Origin: Anodontia alba
Lineage: Eukaryota > Mollusca > Bivalvia > Lucinida > Lucinidae
Length of the DNA stretch: 64,000 nt
Direction: 5' to 3'
NCBI GenBank assembly: GCA_964016985.1
Contig: OZ024824.1
Coordinates: forward strand, 124,656,803 to 124,720,802
In this document: one piece after another, positions 11,993-23,880 of the stretch
Numbering within the stretch: the stretch's first letter is position 1
Layout of the letters: each line of letters starts with the position of its first letter
The notes under the pieces: generated by a model
Databases searched by the model: none
Seen by the model: only the letters and a program-made list of their open reading frames with translations
Told to the model about the DNA's origin: nothing
Position numbers and translations under genes: made by a program

Positions 11993-12500
11993 ATTGCTTT
12001 TGGAAACAAAGAACACACTACAGATAAGAAAATGGGAGTCTCAGTTTTATTGAGACTCTTCATAAGCAGTAATGAAGTTTGCAACACTGCTTACGCCCTC
12101 TAGCGTATACATGAGCAGAACTCCATTTTCAAAGATTCCACAATGGGCCCAATGATCCAAAAGAAATGAAATATAATCTGCACTATGGTAAAGTACGGGG
12201 AGACGTTCTACCGCTGCCACACGGCACTAAAACCAACTGTAGTATAGAAAAATAAACGTCAAAACGTCAAAACGATTGCCTTTGGAAACAAAGAACACAC
12301 TACAGATAAGAAAATAGGAGTTTCGGTTTTACTGAGACTCTTCATAAGCAGTAATGAAGTTTGCAACACTGCTTACGCCCTCTAGCGTATACTTGAGCAA
12401 AACCCCATTTTCAAAGATTCCACAATGGGTCCAATGATCCCAAAGGAAATAATATATAATCTGCACTATGGTAAAGTACGGGAAGACGTTCTATCGCCTG
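11993..12500 (+). repeat. Tandem duplication of a ~240-bp dispersed repeat
   Basis: Two near-identical units (about 11993-12235 and 12272-12500) share TTTGGAAACAAAGAACACAC, GAGACTCTTCATAAGC and GTACGGG(G/A)AGACGTTCTA. Other copies: 1950-2095 (partial) and 62700-62945 (inverted). No coding frame or clear terminal repeats; it could be a SINE or a DNA-element remnant. 12501-12787 shows nothing else recognised. Confidence 0.75.
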
Positions 12501-12787
12501 GGTGAAAGAAACCAGAAGGATCCGACCACAAATTGCGATAGTGTGGCGCCAACCTTCTGAAACAGATAACGGAAGAAACCGTCATTGAATCTTGAGGCCC
12601 GATTCATCGTCGAGCAGTTAAAGCGTGAAGCAACATCGTCAACAATAATTGGTTTAATATTAATTCAGTACGACGTAGAAGGGTTCTGACAAGATAAACT
12701 TTTGGAAACAGGAAACACATTCAAATAAATGTAATAACGTACTCGGTTTATGAACAGAACTGTAATGTGCAAGATCCTAACCCATAT

Positions 12788-13065
12788 CATCACGAAAACA
12801 TGCCTATACAATTTTGACCCCCTTAAACCCCACTTTTATATAGTAAAACTGGGGTTTACGGGGGTATACATTATTATTCTTATTTCTGCTCAAAAACATA
12901 AATTGTGAGTACTCGTTAGAACCGCCTTGGCGAGGCGGTTCTAACGAGTACCCACAATCTATGTTTCGAGCAGAAATATGAAAAATATCAGAATTTTTTA
13001 TCTGAAAACTTTCAGATTTGGTGGTGAAATTTTCAGTTTATTTGAATAGGCATGTTTTTGTAATG
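12788..13065 (+). mobile_element. Foldback MITE family A, copy 3
   Basis: A 278-bp copy with CATCACGAAAACATGCCTAT at the left and its inverse at 13046-13065, plus the full central GC-rich hairpin. Confidence 0.88.
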
Positions 13066-13569
13066 AAGTACCGATACACTGGTATAACCGCAGAGGGGTG
13101 AAAATAAAACTAACAAAATACGTCATGGTCACATATATACGGTAAGATTCAGACCGTTTTCTAGGATACAACTATGGTCCAAGCAACAATACTTTAATAT
13201 TTGTTCTGCAGTTTTATATTGCAAAGAAATAGTTTTGCTCCCTCTATGTTGGTATAACAACATGGGACCACAAATCAAGCGCTGGCATCATACACAGTTA
13301 CATGTAATTCGTTTTGCAATGGAAAAAGAAATTGTTAGAAAATCCAAAATTGAATTTAAAAAAAATCTGAAAAGATTACGTGAATAAATATATAAATATC
13401 TGACAGAAAAACATGTTTGGCTGTTTTATTCAAGATAATGTTCTCTTAGTCCACTAATTACGTTAAAATCATAAACACAGAAAATGACTTTGCAAAATGG
13501 CGTAATATTCTTTATATCATAAGAAGAAATTCACATTCAAGACGCACTTTATATTTTTTATTTTATTTT

Positions 13570-13600
<31 letters not shown>

Positions 13601-14884
13601 GTCAAAACCCAGCGAGTGAACGCTAGTGTTAGAGGAAAAAAAGTAACTTTAACTACTGTAATCAGTATGCATAACTTCTTGCAAATTTGACACTTCCAAG
13701 TTTTAGTCATAGAATTAAAAAAAAAACTCTGCTTTCGACATCGTTTAGAAAGTTGTATTTTGCCTGAGTCTTTACATAGAAGTGTATATATTTATTTTCC
13801 CATAGTAAAATGGCTGCAAATTACGCTGAACTCGGGAGGGTAGGTCATCTATAGATAAGTTTTCAATAAGTTCTACTTATTTGAATTGTCTAAAATTTTC
13901 ATAATATTGTCATGAAACATCAATAAATATATAATCTATGAAAAACAATTATTTCCTTAGATAAAAAATTACAAAACAATCAGTTACTTTAGAATATACA
14001 TAGGTCAGATCATTTTTGGCCGTTATTTAAATTTAGAGTAAATATTTAAGAACAAACCATACAATCAGAAAAGGCAAATAATTTCTGACAAGATATGGTA
14101 AATCAGAGCAAACTATTTTCATTGAAAATATAACGCCAAATGAATACCATCTTTACGAGTGATGTTAAAAGGGCAGTATCTGCAGTGCTTCAGTTAAATG
14201 GGGGAAAAACAACTCAAAAATATTCATATCGATACCTGGATATCTTTAAATGATGATTGGATTTATTAATACCCAAAACTAAAATCCCATGATGACAAGG
14301 TAAAAATGGATTTTTAATTTTATTTCTTGTTTTTAATTGTTTATTTCTTTGCCATGCAGGTTCCTTTTCGCTATTACCAGTAATACGTCTTTTCCTTAAA
14401 AAAAAGAAAGCGCGAAATCTTTAAGAACATTTTTATAAAATTGTAAAAAAAAAAATCTAAACTTATGTTAAAACTCCATTTTCTAACAATTCCAAGTGTA
14501 TTTAGTTTATTTTATTTATTTTAGAGAGTAGTTTGCCTTTGCGGTCAGTTTCGGAACATTTGGCTAATTAAGAAAATCCATACTTTCGTTTTAAACCGAA
14601 CGGCGTATGACAAAATTTTTAAAGTAAGTTTTTTGTTTATCTTTTTTCTGACCAAATCCATCTTTTATTACCGATTCTGATATTTCGTACAGTCTCGTAC
14701 ACAAGCCTTCAATTCGTTCAAAAACCTTATACATAGATTAATCTATTTTCGTCCTATTGTAACACACGTTTTAAAAAAATCACTACCATGACAGAGGCAG
14801 CCATTTATTGGCCTGTATGTTTTGTACTACAGGAAATATGATATACCTAAAAAGATGACATTTAGTTTTTTAGTTTTTTTTAAC
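13066..14884. other. AT-rich sequence, nothing recognised
   Basis: About 1.8 kb of AT-rich sequence with a T-run at about 13568-13600. No gene, RNA or mobile element supported. Confidence 0.5.
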
Positions 14885-15110
14885 TGTACAGTCTCTATGA
14901 GGCGATTTGTTTTAAATCTTGCCTTGTGTCATTTTGTTCTCGTTTTTTTCAGTCCTTTTAGCATTGCGATTAACTCGCTTGGGGAAGAGGGAGATAATCT
15001 TAGTGCTTTTCGTACGTTTGTTCGATTTGCGCTTGTTTGGTTTTGTCTGTTTCCTCTTCTTCTTGGTGTCTGAGAAGGGCTGCGGCTTGTGACTTTTCTC
15101 TTACCCCTTT
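14885..15110 (+). mobile_element. Penelope-like element tail fragment
   Basis: Matches the last ~220 bases of the PLE tail (TCAGTCCTTTTAGCATTGCG, GTGCTTTTCGTACGTTTG and onward to TTTTCTCTTACCCC). Confidence 0.7.
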
Positions 15111-16140
15111 TTGCATCTACAAAATTATGGTGCAACATACCTCGGACAGCTGATGGCCGGGAATATGTGAGCTTTGCTCCCCATTTGCTCTATTTCAGTT
15201 TACAGGAGAAAACGCAACAGATGACCATAACAATGTCTGGAAAAATGATCATGGAATGAAAAAAGAAAAATGCATTTTATATTTACTATGCGCCCACACC
15301 ATTCATTTTATAAATCAATGGAACGTAAATCTTTTTCCTGTGACACCATTTTTACCTTTATGGGGATGATATAATCTGAGAGTGTCTTACTATGGACACC
15401 ACTCTGTCTGTTGGGACATAGGTGAAATTTTCATAACGAGTACTGAAATGTCCATACCGTTACTGTCTATACCGTTACTATTTACGTCCACGCAGTTACT
15501 CTAATGTGTAACGGTGCAGGCATTTTCATGTTTATTTTTTCTTGAATATGCATATTGTTGCAAATCCTTGATGGAATTAAAATTTCCTTTGGATTGCTGA
15601 AGTCGGGTGACGTTATATGTCAAAGTTATGTTTGATCAACAGGTTAATCATCAGTGGTTTTGGCATTTAATGCCATTTCAGGGATACCAATCCCATTTGT
15701 AAGTCTGTTCGTGTTACGTTAATTATTATTATTATTATTATTATTATTATCAATAGTTTTGTTGCCAACATAAAATATTCCCTGAAGCCCTTATCCTCTG
15801 AAATAGAGTAAAAGAGTCTGAGACATACAAGTTTAACATGTCAAATTCCAATCCTGTAGTAACTATATTTTTCCGTTACGGACTGTCCGTTCCGTTACAA
15901 ATGAAAATAAAAATGCATTATTTCAAACACAAATAGTTTCTACTAGGTTTTCTTTCAGGATTAAACAGAAGTATACATAATGACATATTGACCACAGCAA
16001 GCGTGACTTTAAAAATACCCCTTTTGATAGTCACAGAGAAATTTATTTAAATTTAACTATTTTTTTAATTGTTCATGCTGTTTATGCATTTTATGTACTA
16101 AAACCTTAAGTAAGAAACATTTCTATCGATATTTAATTAG
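15111..16140. other. Non-coding sequence with (ATT)n microsatellite
   Basis: Contains an ATT array at about 15721-15751; otherwise no supported feature. Confidence 0.5.
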
Positions 16141-16148
16141 AATTTCTC

Positions 16149-17960
16149 CGCATAAGTGGCTGGAGCACTACCAAAAGGCTTCTCAATGTTGAGTTTGACT
16201 GGGACCCAGACCACCTGTCATATCAATCACCAGTGAAAGGCTCGCCCATCCTAATCACCATTGATATGGTTAAGAAGGCTATCTCGCAGATGAAGGCAGG
16301 CAAAGCACCGGGCCCATCAGGCATAGTGATGGAGATGATAAGAGCGGCCGGTGACATGGGCGCCTCCATAATCCGTGGCCCCGCAGTTGCAATCATTCGT
16401 GATCGCAAGGTACCCTCTGACTGGGAGCAGAGTTTCATTATCTGCCTCTACAAGAGAAAAGGGGACGCATTGGAAAGGGGCAACTACCGCGGTCTCAAGC
16501 TGACAGAGCAGGTTATGAAAATCCTGGAGAGGATTGTGGACGGCCTCATCAGACAGTTGGTGTCAATCGACGATTCCCAGTTTGGCTTCGTCCCAGGCAG
16601 AGGCACTACAGACGCAATCTTTGTTGTCAGGCAGCTGTAAGAGAAGTATCTAGCTGCCAATAAGAGACTCTACATGGCTTTCGTAGACCTGGAGAAGGCG
16701 TTTGATTGAGTGCCTCGGAAGGTCATCTGATGGGCGCTGAGAAAACTTGGTGTGGAGGAGTGGATTGTGCGACTGGTGCAGGGGATGTATGCAAATGCAC
16801 GGAGCCGTGTCCGTGTTGGTGAGGGGTACAGTGAAGAGTTTGAAGTGAAGGTTGGTGTTCACCAAGGCTCAGTACTCAGCCCACTGCTCTTCATCATTGT
16901 GCTTGAAGCCTTATCACGAGAGTTCCGCTCTGGGGTCCCCTGGGAGGACCTCTATGCCGATGACCTTGTTATCATCGCTGAATCACTTGAGGAATGTGTC
17001 AGGAGGCTCTTGACTTGGAAAGAAGCAATGGAGAAGAAAGGACTGAGAGTAAATGCAGGAAAGACAAAGATCATGATCTGCGGTACGGGACTGGACCTCC
17101 TGCAGAGTTCAGGCGAGTTTCCATGCGCTGTATGTTGCACTGGAGTGGGCAGCAACAGCATCTTCTGCAATGGCTGCAAGCACTGGGTGCACAAGAAATG
17201 CAGTGGGCTCAAGCGCTTGAAAAAAGACCCTGACTATAGATGTACACGGTGCCAGGGAACTGCACGCCCCTTGGATGGCAGACCACAGAAGGAAGTTCAG
17301 GTCGGACCTGACAAGCTTGAGGTGGTAGCTTCCTTTTGCTACCTAGGAGACATGCTCTCAGCAGCAGGTAGCTGTGAACTTTCAACCACAACACGTGTGA
17401 AAACCGCCTGGAAGAAGTTCAAGGATCTGCTACCAGTCCTCTCTACACGCCACCTCTCTTTCAAAACACGTTGCCATGTGTACAGCTCTTGTGTGCGGAG
17501 CGCAATGCTCCATGCCAGCGAGACTTGGCCATTGACAAAGCCGAACCTCCAGCGTCTGCAGCGAAATGACAGGGCAATGATCAGACAGATCTGCAATGTC
17601 AGGCCGCAAGACATTGTCACCACCAGGTCCAATGATCTACTTGTGCGGCTTGGCATTGAGAATCTGGACCTCATTCTGAAGGAGAGAAGACTTCGATGGT
17701 ATGGACATGTGGAACGCTCCAGTGGTGCAATCAAGACAGCCTTTGACATACAGGTTGATGGAAAGCGTGGGCCTGGGAGGCCCAAAATGACATGGAAGCA
17801 GCTGACAGAGAGGGATTGCAGAGAGTGGAAGCTCTCGGCTATCAACCCTCATGATAGACGTACCTGGAGATCTGGTGTGAGATCTGCCATGCGTGCAGCA
17901 AGCCAGCTATCTGGAAGGGGGCCCACTGATGTGGATGTTGCCCCTGTACCTGCACGTTAA
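16149..17960 (+). pseudogene. RTE-like LINE reverse transcriptase with PHD-type finger
   Basis: 5'-truncated non-LTR retrotransposon; the reverse transcriptase would prime on nicked target DNA. The RT core is clear: GKAPGPSG, NYRGLKL, QFGFVPGRGTTDAIF, FVDLEKAFD, GVHQGSVLSPLLF and the catalytic YADD box. The C-terminal part has the ETWPLTK and RRLRWYGHVERS motifs usual in RTE-like elements. About 17120-17260 encodes a C4HC3 (PHD-like) finger between the RT core and the C-terminal domain. The frame has three nonsense codons (16638-16640 TAA, 16707-16709 TGA, 16728-16730 TGA) and a frameshift near 16180; 16752-17960 is open for 402 codons. The apurinic-type endonuclease is missing. Confidence 0.88.
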
Positions 17961-18968
17961 TCAAAAATCCGATTATGATACATATGATATGAAGCACTAT
18001 AGTTACTCAACGTAAATACAGCTTGAATGAAGACTTTCAAAGCTTAGTTCAAGGACTACCCTGTCACGGGATTTGACAAATTTAGCGTTATGGGGCACTT
18101 CCCGTTGGTATAGAAACCCTAGTTTGTATCAGAAATTGTGTATATTTAAGAATAGTGTACTTCATGTGTCATATTTTCATATTTTACATCGAAACGTTGA
18201 AAACAAATAAGTTGATTTTTGCAAGTAATATAAGTGAAAAAGTCCCGTACTTAAATATTCGCCCTTTTACTAAGTTGCTCGTACTGGCTGAGACATTTCA
18301 ATTCATGTAGTGAAAAAGTGCCTTCGAACTTGCACAAATTTTGCAGATTTAGATCATCCTATGCATGCGCAAAGTATCACCCGGGCCTTTTACTCTCCAT
18401 TTATACATTAGGTAGTATCCGGTGATTCTGTTAGTACACTTTGGAGCCTGATCAAACTGCACGGATGCGCAGACTGATCCGCACCTTCGCTGTCCGCATA
18501 TGCCCGAAGACACGTTTTCGGATGGCGCAGCCCATATGAAGTGCAACGCTACTATGACAATTTCAATCAAAGTTTCATATTTGCCTCGGACAATATATAC
18601 GGTCGAATTTCAATGACTAGAAAATCTTTAGGATTATGGAAATTTGTTCTAGACATGAGTAGTTCGAGCCTCTGAGGGTTAATCATAACGCCAGATCAGG
18701 AGGATAATGGAGATACTTTAGGAATGCCTTTTTTATCTATACTATAATGATATGTTGTTTAGTCAGTAGAAATGCCTTGACAAACATTTTCATGATAAAA
18801 TTAGATTTTTCCCTGAGATCAATTCAAAAATACTTGTTTTCTTAAGCTGTCAGAAGAATTTCCTGGGGATCAAAACACGGGTTCAATCAGCCACGGGAAT
18901 GAGGCATCCGTGATCGAGTCATTGAAGTTTTACTGTATTGACATTCCATTCGAAAGATATAACAAACT
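17961..18968. other. Unassigned sequence with a weak GATCA-type foldback
   Basis: About 18440-18545 contains CCTGATCAAACTGC and CAGACTGATCCGC, resembling short foldback repeats near 50880 and 56000. Nothing else recognised. Confidence 0.4.
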
Positions 18969-19066
18969 ACCCAGCAAACACCCAATGTCGCAAGAACGTC
19001 GTTACAACGTCGCTGCAACGTCACTACGTTGTTGTAATATTGTGTGTTTGCTAGGTATGCTGGACA
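18969..19066. repeat. Short imperfect foldback (CCAGCAAACAC ends)
   Basis: Outer ends CCAGCAAACAC and GTGTGTTTGCTAGG are inverse, with ACGTCGTTACAACGTCGC-type repeats inside. Probably a tiny MITE. Confidence 0.6.
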
Positions 19067-19138
19067 AATGCAAATATCATCTCAATTTTATGGATTAATA
19101 ATTGTCGTCTGCGTTCGATTAACTTAAAAGGTGTACAT

Positions 19139-19458
19139 ACCTATGATAACGCCGGTCTTGGTGGCCCAGTTGGATGCGCCGTCCGACTGGAGACCAGGAG
19201 ATCGCGGGTTCAACCCCCGCCGTGGTAGGCAACATTTTTTTGTGGAGATTGATCATGAAATATTTTCTACGGTCATTCTCTTCCTTCCGCTGATTCAAGA
19301 AGGGCATTTGTCAGTTTCTGGCGAAAGAATGTGCACAATACTGGTTAACCGCTTAGAGGACTAAGCCTGCCCAGTAAACGTGTGGTTAGGTAAATTGACC
19401 GCGCTCGGCATTGGGTTGACTGGGCCGTAAAACCTCAATATAAACAAACCTATGATAA
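19139..19458 (+). mobile_element. tRNA-derived SINE, copy 3
   Basis: The body 19150-19447 is flanked by the perfect 11-bp duplication ACCTATGATAA (19139-19149 and 19448-19458). Box B reads GGGTTCAACCCC; box A reads TGGCCCAGTTGG. Confidence 0.92.
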
Positions 19459-20555
19459 AGCGATGACAATGTAAATGAAATGAAAAAGAAAACCGCAATG
19501 ACAACGAACAGCTTACCCGAGGCAGATGAAAAAGGAGAAATGGATTGACAAAACATTACGGCAATTTCGCAATACTTGACATACGACAAGGAACCATAAC
19601 AGAGAAGCTGTCTTTGTACTGTCCGCATAAAAACAAAAACAAAAAAAAAAAGATCACGACAAGGGAGGGAATGTTCATTGATTAAACTAATTTCATTCAT
19701 TCGACACTACGCGCTTATACCTTAAACCTGTTTCAAAGTATAAACAGACATACACATTAACAAACATGTGTTCGGTCCCCGCAGAGCTCCTGTACCTTAT
19801 CATTTTTATATTAAGTGTCTGTTTTTCTAATTTATCACAAATAATATGAGTTTAGTTCTCTTCGTTGTCATTGTTTGACTTTTTGTTGTTGTTCTTTTTA
19901 TTATTATTATTTTTTTTTCAGAGCCTAGAAAATATAATGACTACGTATATTCTAAAAATGGGAAAACTGGTGGCTAATATCATGCTATTTATAGTGTGTA
20001 AGTATTTATTTATTTGTTTGGTGAGTGCACAGTCGAAAACTATCCTATAGACACATTCAAAACTTAAGTTTCAATTAACTAATAAGAAAGTAGTGAAATA
20101 ATAATTTAAAAAAGGCAATATTAAAAGGACTGGATAAATTTTGTTTCATCCGTTTGTATTAAAATCTGATATAGAACAGATACTCATACTAATATCAATT
20201 AAAGAAAATTAATAACTTTCAAGGAAGAAACTTCTACCTTTCTGAAAAAAGGGTCTGCTCCAAAATATAAGCGTTTTCTCCCTGTGGGTGCAAATTCTTT
20301 CTTTTTTGAGAAAAACTCTTTTCAAAAAGGGGTTGGTGGATGGGAAAGCAAGGCATCTTTTATATCAAACAAAATGTGGAAAAAAAACTCTATAAATCTT
20401 AATTTTTTTTATTTTTTTATTTTTTTATTTATTTTTTTTCTGAGCAAACAGATTTACGAACGGTCCTTTCGATTTTGTAAATATTTGCATAAAACAATCT
20501 GGTTTTCACAGACCTTGTTTAAGAAATACTTTACAAGCCATGTGTAGACTACAAA
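19459..20555. other. AT-rich sequence, nothing recognised
   Basis: Several T- and A-runs (19896-19920, 20400-20440) but no supported gene or element. Confidence 0.5.
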
Positions 20556-20559
20556 AAAA

Positions 20560-21050
20560 GATAATAGAAAAGTCCTAGAAGTGCCACAATCACAAGCCGC
20601 AGCCCTTCCAAGACACTAAGAGGAAGAGGAAACAGACAAAACCAAACAAGCGCTAATCGAACAAACGTACAAAAAGCACTCAGATTAGCTCTGTCTTCCC
20701 CAAGCGAGGTAATCGCAATGCTAAAAGGACTGAAAAACACAAGAACAAAATAAAACAAATCGCCTCGTAGAATAAACCACAAAGCAACAAAGAGTAAGAC
20801 TAACACCGGGACCACCCCCTTAGAACGGTCAGTAGAATAAATCACCAGTGTGTGTGTGGGGGGGGGGGGAAGGCGGGGAGGGGGCTTTAAAGCACTTCTA
20901 CAGTTAGCCAACTTCACTCTGGGTCCCGATGCTACTCTTAACACAGAAATACATAAACATTTGGTTCGCATAAAGGCACCCAACTCAATCAATGCATCAA
21001 AGCGAAAACATAAAAATCAAATCAATCACTATAATAATCAAAGACTAGTA
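20560..21050 (-). mobile_element. Penelope-like element tail, inverted next to a plus copy
   Basis: Minus-strand tail like 5670-6193, from the family 3' end (about 20560) to about 21050, where it abuts the plus-strand reverse transcriptase fragment at 21052. Includes a G-rich tract at 20854-20885. With 21052-22700 it forms the inverted arrangement typical of PLE insertions. Confidence 0.75.
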
Positions 21051-21051
21051 T

Positions 21052-22700
21052 GGTCTTGTCAAAAAGTCTGTGATGCCCCTATTTATCTTTAGGCTATCAT
21101 TTTGTATTAGATTTGGAACTAAACAGTATAGGCAAACTATTGGTATTTCGATGGGAACTAATTGTGCTCCTCTTGTTGCAGATTTGTTTCATTTTTATTA
21201 TGAAAGAGATTTCATGAAGTCTTTCTCACGGGAAAATCAGGCTGATATTATTGAGGCTTTCAATTCCACTTTAAGCTACCTTGATGATTTATTAAATATT
21301 GACAATATTTATTTTGACTAAATGGTGGACCGCATATACCCTACTGAACACCAATTAAATAGAGCCAATTCTTTCAATATCGAAGCTCCTTTTTTCGGAT
21401 TTGAATCTACGTATATCTAATGGTACAGTTTCCACCAAAATTTATGATATGCGGGACGATTTTAGATTTTGATATAGCCAAATTCCCTTTTCTAGATGGC
21501 GATGTCCCCCGGCGTACCTCTTATGGAGTATACATATCTCAACTTATTAGATTCGCCAGACCTTTATCAAATCTTTAACTGCCGTAATAAAGCCTTTACT
21601 GCCAAACTTCTCAGGCAGGGCTATCGTTACTTTAAACTTCGTTTCGAAATTTTATCGCAGACACAGTGCCTTGGTAGAAAAATATAAAACACTTCTGCAA
21701 CCAGGTATATCGGAACCAGAATTTTACGAGGCAATTCAGAAAACTAATAAACTGTTATAAAAGAATTGGCTACAGCCTGGATATTATGCGGCAGTCCGCA
21801 TGCCTAGTTGTCAACTCAATCATTGTTGATGGCTATGCTTCACTCTTTAATTGCACGACGGCGGTTCGGGCCTCAGACTCAATGACGGTCTCTTCGTAAA
21901 ACTTTAACCAGTGGGTTGGGGCTTGACGATATGTCTCTGGCTTGGCCCGCCGTGGTTCAACTATTGGTTTTCATTTACTCTGGCATACAGTAGAGATAGC
22001 CATGATTACTCGTCTTTGTTTATTATAGTGATAAATTTGATTTTTATGTTTTTGCTTTGATACATTGACTGAGTTGGGAGCCTTTATGCGAACGGAGTTT
22101 TATGTGTTTCTGGATTAAGGGTAGCAGCGGGACCAAGGGTGAAGTGCTTTTAACACCCCGGTGGTTTACTGACCGTTTTAAAGCGGAGGTCCCGATGTTA
22201 GTCTTACTCTTTGTTGCTTTGTAGTTTATTCTACGAGGCGATTTGTTTTATGTCTTACCTTGTGTCATTTTGTTGTTGTGTTTTTCAGTCCTTTTTAGCA
22301 TTGCGATTACCTCGCTTGGTAAAGAGAAAGCTAATCTTAGTGCTTTTCGTACGTTTGTTCGATTTGTGCTTGTTTGGATTTGTCGGTTTTCTCTTCCTGT
22401 TGGTGTCTGGGAAGGGCTGCGGTTTGTGATTGTGGCACTCCCTGGACTTTTCTCTTACTTTTTTATATTCTACGAGTCGATTTGTTTCATGTCTTACGTT
22501 ATGTTGTTTTCAGTCCTTTTAGCATTGCGATTACCTCGCTTGGGGAAGGGAGAGCTAATCTTTGTGCTTTTCGTACTTTTGTTCGATTTGGGCTGGTATG
22601 ATTTTGTCTGTCCTCTTCGTCTTGGTGTCCGGGAAGGGCTGCGGCTTGTGATTGTGGCACTTCCTGGACTTTTCTCTTACCCGTTTTTGGGGGATCCCGT
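21052..22700 (+). pseudogene. Penelope-like element, degraded RT plus duplicated tail
   Basis: 21052-21898 encodes the second half of a PLE reverse transcriptase: the QTIGISMGTNCAPLVADL palm motif, the RYLDD-type catalytic box as SYLDDLLNID, and the C-terminal CLVVN end, broken by a TAA after YFD (21319-21321), several frameshifts and deletions. The ORF end overlaps a SECIS-like stem-loop (21860-21951). The tail then runs to about 22443, and its last ~210 bases are repeated in tandem (about 22225-22443 and 22464-22684). The N-terminal half with the endonuclease is absent. Confidence 0.8.
21860..21951 (+). promoter_or_regulatory. SECIS-like stem-loop, PLE copy 1
   Basis: A basal helix pairs GGCGG (21860-21864) with CCGCC (21947-21951) and continues through GGGCC with GGCTT and AGAC with GTCT. 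Then comes an internal loop with ATGA (21882-21885) opposite TTGAC (TGAC 21924-21927), 12 bases, and AAAA (21898-21901) in the apical loop. This is the layout of a eukaryotic SECIS, which recodes UGA as selenocysteine. The ORF's TAA (21896-21898) sits at the apical loop, so the structure straddles coding and non-coding sequence. Confidence 0.55.
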
Positions 22701-23255
22701 AAAATTAGCTATTCCAAGGCGGTACTTTCATTGTTGAATTTTTTGTTTATTCTTCAGCAGTGTTTCACTTACAAATGTGTTTCTTTTAACAGTTATGTGA
22801 GTTTAAGATATATTAGTAAAGGTTGGGTAACAGAATTGCCACCGTTTAGGGAAATGGTTTCCAACATTTTATTTTATTTTATTTATCTATTGTGGCTGTT
22901 TAATTGTATTTGTCTGGCCTTCCCTTTGATGTTGAGAGCGTGATGTGGATCTGAATGCATCGGTTCCTGAGTTCGTCTGAGTTTGCTTAAAATGACGTCA
23001 TGATACGTGATGTTACTTTTGCGTGTCGTTTCATGTTGCTCAAACCCTTCATGACTGGAGAACGCACTGTGAACAGAATCTTTACTGGGTGCTTTTTTGA
23101 TAGTCAAGGATGCAACGTTTCTTCATTCGGACAAAAAAGACTCTGATCAGACTACGCTAACGAGTTCTCGTTGGGCGCACATGTCAGCAAGTACGTTTCT
23201 CACGTTGCAGTTCCATTGATGTCTTATATTTATGTTACCATATTACCCTAAAGAC
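22701..23255. other. Unassigned sequence
   Basis: No supported gene; a weak GATCA-type foldback lies near 23137-23190. Confidence 0.4.
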
Positions 23256-23784
23256 AAGGTAAGAGAAAAGTCCAGGGAGTGCCACAATCACAAACCGCAG
23301 CCCTTCCCAGACCCCGAGAGGAAGAGGATACCGACATATCCAAACAAGCACAAATCGTACAAACGTCGAAAAGCACTAAGATTAGCTCTCTCTTCCCCAA
23401 GCGAGGTAATCGCAATACTAAAAGGACTGAAAAACACAGGAACAAAATGACACATAGTAAGACATAAAACAAATCGCCTCGTAGAAGACTAACACCAGGA
23501 CCACCGCCTTAGAACGGTCAGTAGAGTAAACCACGGCGGGGGGGGGTGGGGGGGGGCGGGGCTGAGGGGGTTAAAGCACTTTTACAGCTAACTAACTTCA
23601 CCCTGGGTCCCGATGCTCCTCTTAATACAGAAACGCATAAAAATTTGGTTCGTATAAAGGCTCTCAACTCAGTCAATACATCAAAGCGAAAACACAAAAA
23701 TCAAATTAATCACTATAATAAACAAAGACGAGTACTCATGGCTAATGCTACTGTATGCCAGAGTAAATGAAAACCAATAATTGA

Positions 23785-23880
23785 ACCACCGCGGGCCAAG
23801 CCAAAGACATATCGTCAAGACCCAACCCACTGGTTAAAGTTTTAGGAAGAGGCCGTCATTTGGTCTGACGCCCGAACCGC
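23785..23880 (-). promoter_or_regulatory. SECIS-like stem-loop, split PLE copy
   Basis: Minus strand: ATGA (23859-23856), exactly 12 bases, AAAA (23843-23840), then TGAC (23817-23814). The basal stem pairs GTTCGGGC and CAGAC with GTCTTTGGCTTGGCCC. Same place and geometry as 21860-21951 and 57132-57228. Pairing in helix II here includes G-U pairs and mismatches. Confidence 0.5.

Noticed and set aside
16638..16730. Selenocysteine reading of the TGA codons in the RTE-like LINE
   Set aside because: The first stop there is TAA and the TGAs sit where Arg and Trp are expected, so these are ordinary nonsense mutations.
22211..22737. Hydrophobic ORFs of up to 164 codons
   Set aside because: They fall in the PLE tail and recur in other tail copies in different frames; repeat artefacts.
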